Below, one piece after another: positions 53,194 through 60,660 of a stretch of DNA of 64,000 nucleotides. The DNA lies in NCBI GenBank assembly GCA_964352735.1, contig CAYGTC010000009.1:1-64000 (forward strand). Direction: 5' to 3'. Positions within the stretch are counted from its first letter, which is position 1. Each line of letters starts with the position of its first letter. The position numbers and the translations under genes are program-made. The notes below the pieces were generated by a model. That model was given only the letters and a program-made list of their open reading frames with translations. It did no database searches and had not been told where the DNA came from. The stretch comes from NORP309 sp964352735. Lineage in GTDB: Bacteria > Pseudomonadota > Gammaproteobacteria > Xanthomonadales > Marinicellaceae.

Positions 53194-53456
53194 ATATGCC
53201 ACATAATGTGGCATACTCGAATAAACGATTTTTGCACTTAGTTCATATNNNNNNNNNNNNNNNNNNNNNNNNNNNNNNNNNNNNNNNNNNNNNNNNNNNN
53301 NNNNNNNNNNNNNNNNNNNNNNNNNNNNNNNNNNNNNNNNNNNNNNNNATAATGTGGCATACTCGAATAAACGATTTTTGCACTTAGTTCATATATGCCA
53401 CATAATGTGGCATACTCGAATAAACGATTTTTGCACTTAGTTCATATATGCCACAT
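53194..53456. repeat. 53-bp tandem repeat with palindromic core, interrupted by an assembly gap
   Basis: Left of the gap is one complete unit (53194-53246) and two bases of the next. Right of it are the last 44 bases of a unit (53349-53392), one complete unit (53393-53445) and the first 11 bases of another (53446-53456). Visible copies are identical. Each unit contains the odd-centred palindrome TATGCCACAT-A-ATGTGGCATA (21 bp, 10-bp arms), then a 32-bp AT-rich stretch. No unique spacers occur, so it is not a CRISPR array. It lies between the convergent cysH and cysB genes. Confidence 0.95.
53249..53348. other. 100-N assembly gap
   Basis: Exactly 100 unknown bases inside the 53-bp repeat. The round number indicates a scaffolding placeholder, so the real copy number is unknown and probably higher than the visible copies. 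Confidence 0.98.
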
Positions 53457-54422
53457 CGCATGTACTGGCAATGTAATCTTTTGAGGATCAAGCTTTGCGT
53501 TTTCGCGGCTGATAGCCTCTTCGATTTGCGCTTTACTGACATGGGGTGCAAACAAAGCAATGAATTCACTCATGTATTGTCGCAAGAATAAACTCGGATG
53601 AAAAGCAATCCATGTCGAGCACAAAGGCAATACTCCAGTGGTTTCCAATGCCACTAAATCGCTGTCTGATTCTTTGTCATAAGCCATACTGGCAATAATA
53701 CCAATACCCAAACCTGATCGCACATAAGTTTTGATCACATCAGAATCTCTGGCTGTAAAAACAATTTTATAATCCAGCCCTGCTTCTTTAAAAGTTTTTA
53801 CCAAGGAAGAATTTTCTTCGTCATCATAAACATACACAATGAGTGGATGATTGGCCAAATCTTCTATGGTGATGGCATCTTTATCTGCTAAAGCATGATC
53901 TTCTGGTATTACGACCAACCTTTGCCATTTAAAGCAATCCAATTTTACCAAGCCTTTGTGGTCTCTGTTGTGGCCTGAGGCAATGGTAAAATCGGCTTCA
54001 CCTTCAATCGTTGACTTTATGTTTTTGAGTGATGAACTCTGATGTAAGTTGACCTGAATATCAGGAAATCTATTATGGAAGCTCTTAATAATAGGAGGTA
54101 AAACATACCTGGCTTGTGTGTGAGTCGTAGCAATATTAAGCACACCTTGTGTGACTTTTGATAAGTCCTGAGAAATTGCCTTGATGTTATCAATTTCTTT
54201 CAATACATTTTGGCATCGAATCAAGATGGCCTCACCCGCTGGTGTCAATGCCATTAAATTTTTGCCTTGTCGAACAAATAAAGACAAACCCAACTCATCT
54301 TCAAACAACCTGATTTGTCTACTGACACCAGGTTGGGAGGTATACAGCGCTTGTGCTGCGGCAGTAACATTTAAGCCATGTTCACATATTGCTGAAAAAA
54401 ATCGTAATTGTTGTAGTTTCAT
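53442..54422 (-). CDS. cysB: CysB-type LysR regulator of sulfur assimilation
   Basis: A 326-residue LysR protein, close to E. coli CysB (324). The N-terminal helix-turn-helix region begins MKLQQLRFFSAI and includes LYTSQPGVSRQIRLFEDELG (about 26-45). The inducer domain has IATTHTQARYVLP (about 97-109) and TARDSDVIKTYVRSGLGIGI (about 223-242), hallmark stretches of CysB/Cbl that bind N-acetylserine or sulfate. The last residues MWHI and the stop codon are encoded by the tandem repeat, so the C-terminus may have been replaced. It is convergent with cysJIH and divergent from cysG-cysK. Confidence 0.93.
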   Translation of the reverse strand: MKLQQLRFFSAICEHGLNVTAAAQALYTSQPGVSRQIRLFEDELGLSLFVRQGKNLMALTPAGEAILIRCQNVLKEIDNIKAISQDLSKVTQGVLNIATTHTQARYVLPPIIKSFHNRFPDIQVNLHQSSSLKNIKSTIEGEADFTIASGHNRDHKGLVKLDCFKWQRLVVIPEDHALADKDAITIEDLANHPLIVYVYDDEENSSLVKTFKEAGLDYKIVFTARDSDVIKTYVRSGLGIGIIASMAYDKESDSDLVALETTGVLPLCSTWIAFHPSLFLRQYMSEFIALFAPHVSKAQIEEAISRENAKLDPQKITLPVHAMWHI

Positions 54423-54596
54423 AATCAGAACTCATCATCTTGAGTACAGCATAATTTATTATTATGCATAATACAATTATAGACATCTAAACATCTAATA
54501 ACATTTCGTTATATACTCAGATGTAATTGGTATTTTTATATCATGACCTTGGCAGTTATATTAACTTACAATTAGTCTCATAAATAAGGTGTATCC

Positions 54597-56027
54597 ATGC
54601 AATACTTACCAATTAACATAGATTTAAAAACAAAACAATGCCTGGTGTTTGGCGCTGGCACGATTGCTTTAAGGAAAATACAAATGCTTCTCAAAGCACA
54701 GGCCAGCGTTATTTGCGTTGCCAAAGAGATACACCCAGAAATCAATAAACTGAGTCATGATCAAGACATCACCATCATCAAAAGTGACATCTATGCATAC
54801 ATAAGAGACCATGACTTAAGACAAATGGTTCTGATTTTATCTGCAACCAATGATAAAAAACTTGCACAGCACATTTATGATCATGCACAATCGCAAAATA
54901 TCCTCATCAATACTGTAGACAGTCAATCCTTGTGCAGTTATATTTCACCAGCGATAGTGAACAGGAGCCCACTGATCATATCCATTTCAAGCAGTGGTGC
55001 TGCGCCTGTTTTAGCGAGAATGATCAGAGAAAAAATCGAAAAACTGTTACCACAAAGACTCGGAAGATTGACATCATTTGCTCAAAGCTTAAGAGAAAAA
55101 GTTAAAAAGCACATTCCCAGCATGCTGATGCGCAGAAAGTTCTGGGAAAATTTTTTTGAAAGTCCACCCAATGAACAACAAATGGCAGCAAGCCATCAAC
55201 AGTCAAAACCAGACATGATTGATCATTATCACCAACAAAGCACACCAGAAGGTGAAGTTTATTTGGTTGGAGCGGGTCCTGGTGATCCAGAATTATTAAC
55301 CATAAAGGCACTCAGGGTCATGCAAAAAGCCGATGTGGTATTACATGATCGACTGATATCCCCAGAAATTTTAGAACTGGTCAGAAGAGACGCTGAACTC
55401 ATTAATGTTGGTAAATCCATGGGCCATCATCTGGTTCAACAAAGTGACACCAATGCATTGTTAGTTAAACATGCCAAAAAGGGACAAAGGGTTTGTCGAC
55501 TTAAAGGCGGGGATCCATTTGTGTTTGGACGCGGTGGCGAAGAAATCCAAGCTTTGAAAGCAGCCAACATTAAATACCAAATTGTTCCAGGCATTACTGC
55601 AGCAGTGGGTTGTTCTGCCTATGCCGGCATTCCATTAACACACAGAGATTACGCCCAAAACGTACAATTCATCACCGCACATTGTAAAAACTCAATTGAT
55701 ACACTTGATTGGGCATCTTATGCGAAAGAAAAACAGACTCTAGTGGTCTATATGGGACTGATGAAGTCACATCACTTGGTTAAAAATTTGATCGCACATG
55801 GTAAAAGCCCAATGACAGCAGTTGCAATTATAGAAAACGGTACTTATACTAATCAACGTGTCATCACTGGTCAATTACAACAATTAAAACATTTAATTAA
55901 AGCTCATAACATCAAATCTCCTGGGTTAATCGTTATTGGAGAAGTGGCAAAGTTAGCCAATGAACTCGCCTGGTTTCACCCACAAACTCATATGGCGACA
56001 GAAGAAAAATTATTAAAAACAGCATAA
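54597..56027 (+). CDS. cysG: Siroheme synthase (trifunctional)
   Basis: A 476-residue fusion. The N-terminal part (about 1-150) is the precorrin-2 dehydrogenase/sirohydrochlorin ferrochelatase, beginning YLPINIDLKTKQCLVFGAG. The C-terminal part (about 218-465) is uroporphyrinogen-III C-methyltransferase with VYLVGAGPGDPELLTIKAL (about 220-238), RLKGGDPFVFGRGGEE (about 301-316) and VVYMGLMK (about 383-390). It makes the siroheme needed by CysI. The linker (about 190-215) is longer and more polar than in E. coli (457 residues). It is divergent from cysB and followed by cysK after 13 bases. Confidence 0.96.
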   Translation: MQYLPINIDLKTKQCLVFGAGTIALRKIQMLLKAQASVICVAKEIHPEINKLSHDQDITIIKSDIYAYIRDHDLRQMVLILSATNDKKLAQHIYDHAQSQNILINTVDSQSLCSYISPAIVNRSPLIISISSSGAAPVLARMIREKIEKLLPQRLGRLTSFAQSLREKVKKHIPSMLMRRKFWENFFESPPNEQQMAASHQQSKPDMIDHYHQQSTPEGEVYLVGAGPGDPELLTIKALRVMQKADVVLHDRLISPEILELVRRDAELINVGKSMGHHLVQQSDTNALLVKHAKKGQRVCRLKGGDPFVFGRGGEEIQALKAANIKYQIVPGITAAVGCSAYAGIPLTHRDYAQNVQFITAHCKNSIDTLDWASYAKEKQTLVVYMGLMKSHHLVKNLIAHGKSPMTAVAIIENGTYTNQRVITGQLQQLKHLIKAHNIKSPGLIVIGEVAKLANELAWFHPQTHMATEEKLLKTA

Positions 56028-56040
56028 AGCAGGTAATTCT

Positions 56041-56982
56041 ATGATTTATAATTCCATTTTAGAAACGATTGGTAAAACACCAATCATTAAGGTCAATAAT
56101 ATTGCACCGCAACACGTCAACATGTTTGTTAAAGTTGAATCCTTTAATCCTATGGCATCCGTTAAAGATCGATTGGCTCATGCAATCATCACCGATGCTG
56201 AAGCAAAAAAGCAACTCAAACCAGGACAAACAGTTATTGAGGCCACTTCAGGCAACACGGGCATTGCACTGGCCATGGTTTGTGCTGCAAAAGGCTATCG
56301 GTTTGTTGCCGTCATGACCGAAACTTTTTCCATTGAACGACGCAAATTGATCAGAGCATTGGGTGGCAAAGTGATATTAACACCAGCATCAGAACGTGGC
56401 ACAGGCATGGTCAGAGTGGCCAAAGAATTAGCTGAAAAAAATGGCTGGTTTCTTGCCAGACAGTTTGAAAACTTAGCCAATCCAGCCTATCATCGCGCAA
56501 CAACAGGGCCAGAAATATTACAAGATTTTGCTGATAAGAGGTTAGATTACTTTGTCAGTGGTTATGGCACAGGCGGCACAATAACCGGTGTTGGAGAAGT
56601 GTTAAAGCTGGCCAAACCTGATATCAAAATCATTGCCACAGAACCACTAGAGGCTTCATTACTGAAAGGTGAGAACTGGAACCCACATAAAATTCAAGGC
56701 TGGACACCAGATTTCATACCTGATGTACTGAATAAAGAAATCTATGATGACATTATTCCTGTTAATGATGTTGAAGCCAAACAATACGCTCTAGCACTGG
56801 CCAGTAAAGAAGGCATTTTATGTGGTATTTCTGCTGGGGCCACTTTTGCTGCGGCAATTAAAGTGGCACAAAAAGCTGAACCAAAATCAAACATTTTAGC
56901 CATGCTGCCAGATACTGGCGAACGCTACTTAAGTACTTATTTATATGAAGACTTCATTGACGGTTCTGATGAAGTTGATTAA
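56041..56982 (+). CDS. cysK: Cysteine synthase (O-acetylserine sulfhydrylase)
   Basis: A 313-residue PLP enzyme that joins sulfide and O-acetylserine into cysteine. The PLP lysine lies in PMASVKDRLA (Lys43), followed by the substrate loop EATSGNTGIALAM (about 68-80). The phosphate-binding loop is GTGGTITG (about 178-185), and GISAGAT is at about 264-270. The length and the TSGNTG loop suit CysK rather than CysM, though the two are hard to separate. It is in an operon with cysG, so this cluster runs from PAPS to cysteine. Confidence 0.92.
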   Translation: MIYNSILETIGKTPIIKVNNIAPQHVNMFVKVESFNPMASVKDRLAHAIITDAEAKKQLKPGQTVIEATSGNTGIALAMVCAAKGYRFVAVMTETFSIERRKLIRALGGKVILTPASERGTGMVRVAKELAEKNGWFLARQFENLANPAYHRATTGPEILQDFADKRLDYFVSGYGTGGTITGVGEVLKLAKPDIKIIATEPLEASLLKGENWNPHKIQGWTPDFIPDVLNKEIYDDIIPVNDVEAKQYALALASKEGILCGISAGATFAAAIKVAQKAEPKSNILAMLPDTGERYLSTYLYEDFIDGSDEVD

Positions 56983-57011
56983 GGATAATAAAGTTCAATA
57001 AAACCCCATAA

Positions 57012-57527
57012 TCAAGTGGTGTGTGGATGATACCTCATAAACACATCACTTCGATCATATAACCCTGCAAACTTTTGTTTAATTTCATCATCATGCACAA
57101 AACCATTTTTTTCATACAAATGAATGGCTGCTTCACAATTATGATTGGTTAATAAGAACAGTGGGGTCAATCCCATTTTCATACAATCGTTCAATACATG
57201 TTTTAATAGAGTTTCACCAACTTTCAAACCTCTGGCTGATGACAACACCCCCATTTTGGTCAGTTCATAACCTGCTTCTCCTGCATTTTTTACAGCGCAA
57301 GTTCCGACGACACCGAGTTGAGGGTGACGCGCAAACCAAATATTGCCACCTTGATCAATGATGTATTTTTGCGGATCAGACAAAACCTTCTCGTCAATCG
57401 GTTCGACCACAAACATATCATTCAACCACTGAGCATTAATGTTATAAAAATGCTCAGCCATATGAGGCTTGAATTGTTCGATACTGATATTTGAGTTGTT
57501 TTTCTTGTTTGTTGACATAAAAGGCAT
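57012..57527 (-). CDS. GNAT-family N-acetyltransferase
   Basis: A 171-residue protein with the GNAT fold: a central strand VVGTCAVKN (about 73-81), the acetyl-CoA loop SSARGLKVGETLL (about 96-108), and the C-terminal AIHLYEKNGFVHDD (about 134-147), the usual end of the domain. Two ATG starts (57527 and 57518) are possible; neither has a clear ribosome-binding site. It is convergent with cysK, 29 bases away. The acceptor substrate is unknown. Confidence 0.85.
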   Translation of the reverse strand: MPFMSTNKKNNSNISIEQFKPHMAEHFYNINAQWLNDMFVVEPIDEKVLSDPQKYIIDQGGNIWFARHPQLGVVGTCAVKNAGEAGYELTKMGVLSSARGLKVGETLLKHVLNDCMKMGLTPLFLLTNHNCEAAIHLYEKNGFVHDDEIKQKFAGLYDRSDVFMRYHPHTT

Positions 57528-57662
57528 TGAGTTAAGGAGGTTTCACATCCAAGTATAACACAACAACTGGTCAAAATTTATGGGGAAAAAGCCATTATAA
57601 ATGTAATATTATTTGCATAACCAAATATTTCATTGACATTACAAATTGCAGTACACAAACAC

Positions 57663-57691
57663 TTGATTATACGCCATGTCAAGTATAGAAT
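57663..57691 (+). promoter_or_regulatory. Probable promoter of the subtilase gene
   Basis: TTGATT (57663-57668) and TAGAAT (57686-57691) are separated by 17 bases, and the -10 ends 45 bases before the ATG. ACTTGA/TCAAGT arms overlap this promoter as a small dyad. A GAGAGG ribosome-binding site follows at 57726-57731. Confidence 0.5.
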
Positions 57692-57736
57692 ATCTTTTAG
57701 CATTAAATATAATCATACAACTGAAGAGAGGTAACA

Positions 57737-60127
57737 ATGTTAGCACGATTAATACTCGCAATTTGCATCAGTTCAATCACAATGGGAGTGATTGCCGCTG
57801 AGCACAATTATGTCATCAAATTTTCTGAAGATGGCTTACTCTATTACAACGGAGGCTTAGACAATTTAAAAGCCACCAATCCAAAACTTACCAAAAACCA
57901 TAAGAAATTCAACGCCCGTTCTCCTGCTTCAAAAGCTTACAGTAATCACTTAAAAACGGTTAAGCAAGACAGAATGGAAGAGATTAAAACAGCCATAGGC
58001 AGCAACAAAAGAGAAAGCTATCACTACAAAGCCATGTACCATGGTGTGATGATGCGTTTATCTGAAGATGAAGCAGCCCAAATCAAGAATCTGCCAAATA
58101 TCAAAAGTGTTGCAAAAGAGCCTGTTTATGAGCTAGACACTGAAAGAGGCCCACGCTGGATCAAAGCCCATGAAATTTGGGAAGGCACTGCTGTTCCAAC
58201 CAATGCGTTTCCTGGTGAAGGCGCAGGTCTCATTGTTGGCGTAATAGATACTGGTATCAATACTGATCACCCATCTTTTGCTGAAGTTGGACCTGCTGAT
58301 GGTTACGTACACGTTAATCCATTTGGTGATGGCAACTTTGTTGGTCATTGTATAGGTGGTGACAATGATGGCTTACCCCCTCCTAATGATCCACCTAACC
58401 CCGAAGTTCCATGTAACAATAAATTGATTGGAGCTTGGGGGCTAGAAAATGGAGACTTAGCCGCACCAGAAGACAGTAATGGTCATGGCAGTCATACTGC
58501 CAGTACAGCGGCAGGTAATCATTGGGCTGGACCATTTTTTGAAGGCAATGCCAATGCAAATATCCTTCTTGATCAAATTTCAGGTGTAGCTCCACATGCC
58601 AACATCATTGCCTATGATGTTTGTGAGGCTTCATGTTTTTCAACATCAGCTGGTATTGATAGAGCCATATTAGATGGTGTCGATGTGATTAACTTTTCTA
58701 TTTCAGGTGGTAATGTTCCTTGGTCAGATAATGACCGTTTGTTCTTAGATGCTGTCAATGCAGATATATTCGTTGCTGCCAGTGCTGGTAACACCCGTGA
58801 CACCAATCCCAACCCAATAGCTGATACTTCACATGATGGTCCGTGGGTTATGACAGTAGCAAACAGCACACATGATCGTGATGGATCAAGAATAACAGGC
58901 AGTTTTGTTGGTGGTGATACCACAGCACCTGCTGATACAGCTGGGCAATCAAATACAGGAAACTTTGGGCCTGCCAATATTGTATATGCTGGTGATTTTG
59001 TCAACCCAGGTGAAACAGAGCCTGAACAATGCTTGAATCCATTTCCTGCTGGGACTTGGACCAATGGTGAAATTGTAGTTTGTGATCGTGGCGCCATTGC
59101 CCGTGTTGCCAAAGGTGCGAATGTCTTAGCTGGTGGTGCAGGTGGCTTAATATTAGCTAATATAGATGGTGGTGCTGCATCGGTAGTTGCTGACTTCCAT
59201 GTCTTACCAGGCATTCATGTAGATAATATCAGTGGCAATGCAATCAAAGCTTGGTTAGCAAGCGGAGCTGGCCACATGGGTGAAATCATTAATATGTCTA
59301 CTTCTGGTGGCAATCCTGCAGTAGCAGATGTCATCAGTGGTAGTAGTTTACGTGGGCCCAATTTATCTTTTGATGTCACTAAGCCAAGCATTACAGCACC
59401 CGGCACATCAATTGCTGCGGCGTTTAACAACAACCCAAATACGCTTGATGGTTCTGCAGAAATTGGCATTATCAGTGGTACATCAATGTCTGGCCCACAT
59501 ATCGCAGGGTCAGGTGCATTGATGAAAGGTGCACATCCTAATTGGAGTGTACCAGAAATCAAATCTGCCATTATGATGACTGCTGATCGCACTGGTAGAA
59601 AAGAAGACAATGCTACCCCCACAGACCATGATGATGTCGGTAGTGGTCGAGTTGACTTATCAAAAGCAGCTATGGTAGGCCTTGTTATGGATGAGAGTTT
59701 TGATAATTTCTTAGCGGCCAATCCTGCAACTGGCGGTGACCCAATGACATTGAACCTTCCAAGTGTCAGAAATTCTACCTGTGGCGCTTCTTGTTCTTGG
59801 ACAAGAACCCTAAAACATAAATTAAATGCTGATTCAAACTGGACATTGAGCACTGAAACTGATGGTACCTTCACACTTGAAGTCTCGCCTACAAATTTCG
59901 CTATGACCAGTAATGATGTCATTTATGGTGATGGATTTGATAATTCACCACTTGTGACTTCAATGCCACAAGAAATCACCATCACTGCAACAGGTGTACC
60001 TACTGTAGCAGAGGGCATGGCATTCGGATATGTAATACTCAGTGATGACAGTGGCTTAACTCCTGATTTACACATTACGGTATCAGTCAATCAAGAACTA
60101 CCATACGGAGGCACTCCTCCAAATTAG
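57737..60127 (+). CDS. Secreted subtilisin-like serine protease with PA domain
   Basis: A 796-residue S8 protease. It has a signal peptide (about 1-21, ending VIAAE), an I9-type propeptide (about 25-130) and the catalytic triad Asp171 (VIDTGIN), His250 (NGHGSHTA) and Ser583 (SGTSMSGPH). A PA domain is inserted at about 400-530 (EIVVCDRGAIARVAKGANV), and a Fn3-like C-terminal domain runs from about 660 to 796. The layout resembles plant cucumisin and related bacterial extracellular proteases. Near the end is NDVIYGDGFD (about 726-735), like the tails of two other secreted proteins here. It has its own promoter and terminator. Role: extracellular protein degradation. Confidence 0.93.
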   Translation: MLARLILAICISSITMGVIAAEHNYVIKFSEDGLLYYNGGLDNLKATNPKLTKNHKKFNARSPASKAYSNHLKTVKQDRMEEIKTAIGSNKRESYHYKAMYHGVMMRLSEDEAAQIKNLPNIKSVAKEPVYELDTERGPRWIKAHEIWEGTAVPTNAFPGEGAGLIVGVIDTGINTDHPSFAEVGPADGYVHVNPFGDGNFVGHCIGGDNDGLPPPNDPPNPEVPCNNKLIGAWGLENGDLAAPEDSNGHGSHTASTAAGNHWAGPFFEGNANANILLDQISGVAPHANIIAYDVCEASCFSTSAGIDRAILDGVDVINFSISGGNVPWSDNDRLFLDAVNADIFVAASAGNTRDTNPNPIADTSHDGPWVMTVANSTHDRDGSRITGSFVGGDTTAPADTAGQSNTGNFGPANIVYAGDFVNPGETEPEQCLNPFPAGTWTNGEIVVCDRGAIARVAKGANVLAGGAGGLILANIDGGAASVVADFHVLPGIHVDNISGNAIKAWLASGAGHMGEIINMSTSGGNPAVADVISGSSLRGPNLSFDVTKPSITAPGTSIAAAFNNNPNTLDGSAEIGIISGTSMSGPHIAGSGALMKGAHPNWSVPEIKSAIMMTADRTGRKEDNATPTDHDDVGSGRVDLSKAAMVGLVMDESFDNFLAANPATGGDPMTLNLPSVRNSTCGASCSWTRTLKHKLNADSNWTLSTETDGTFTLEVSPTNFAMTSNDVIYGDGFDNSPLVTSMPQEITITATGVPTVAEGMAFGYVILSDDSGLTPDLHITVSVNQELPYGGTPPN

Positions 60128-60152
60128 TTTTTAAAACTAATTGTTAATATTG

Positions 60153-60188
60153 AAGCGCTATTGATTGATTTCAATGGCGCTTTTTTTT
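60153..60188 (+). terminator. Rho-independent terminator of the subtilase gene
   Basis: AAGCGCTATTGA (60153-60164), a six-base loop and TCAATGGCGCTT (60171-60182) form a 12-bp stem with one G-U pair, followed by a run of T to 60188. It lies 26 bases after the stop codon. Confidence 0.92.
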
Positions 60189-60285
60189 GCCTAAAAAATA
60201 TCTGATACATTGTGTTCTTTATAAGTACCATCTATTGAGTCACGACTTTACTATAACAACAAATAAAAAATGATCAAATTAAGGG

Positions 60286-60315
60286 TTGCTGTTAATGAGC
60301 TTATATGAATATAAT
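60286..60315 (+). promoter_or_regulatory. Probable promoter of oadGAB
   Basis: TTGCTG (60286-60291), 18 bases, then a perfect TATAAT (60310-60315). It lies 78 bases upstream of the oadG ATG in the 265-base gap after the subtilase terminator. Confidence 0.6.
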
Positions 60316-60392
60316 GGTTGGACTACAATACTTCATTTTCATCACAGAATTTGTGCGTGAATTCATGATGATTAACAAAAAGAGAGGAATAA

Positions 60393-60635
60393 ATGATAGA
60401 CACACCATCACAATTATTTTCTCAAGCGGCGATACTGATGCTTGTTGGCATGGTTTTTGTTTTCTTGTTTCTGAGTTTACTGATTTTTTGTATCAGATTC
60501 ATCATTACTCCACTGGGAGAAAAATACCCTGATCAAATCAACAAGGATGGCAATCAAAACGATCAACAAACACCACCACAAGTCATCGCGGCCATCAGTG
60601 CTGCCATCAAACAATACCGCCAATCACAATCATAA
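60393..60635 (+). CDS. oadG: Oxaloacetate decarboxylase gamma chain
   Basis: An 80-residue protein with one N-terminal membrane helix (about 13-38) and a polar, proline- and glutamine-rich cytoplasmic tail ending AAIKQYRQSQS, the layout of OadG. It anchors OadA to OadB and helps assemble the sodium pump. AGAGGA lies 5 bases before the ATG. Its conserved pattern is weak because OadG proteins vary widely; the order before oadA and oadB makes the call. Confidence 0.85.
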   Translation: MIDTPSQLFSQAAILMLVGMVFVFLFLSLLIFCIRFIITPLGEKYPDQINKDGNQNDQQTPPQVIAAISAAIKQYRQSQS

Positions 60636-60660
60636 CAAGCAAAAAAGAGGAAATCATAAT

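Noticed and set aside
53196..53387. Open reading frame across the N gap
   Set aside because: It consists of repeat sequence and unknown bases, so it is not evidence of a gene.
53194..53456. CRISPR array
   Set aside because: Units are tandem and identical with no unique spacers, and no cas gene is nearby.
57534..57540. Strong Shine-Dalgarno-like AAGGAGG on the plus strand
   Set aside because: No start codon or reading frame follows at a useful distance. It is upstream of a minus-strand gene.
58612..59922. Two long antisense reading frames (200 and 235 codons) on the minus strand
   Set aside because: They mirror the subtilase gene, which has a catalytic triad, signal peptide, promoter and terminator. 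Their translations are low-complexity Pro/Ala/Ser sequence without family motifs.
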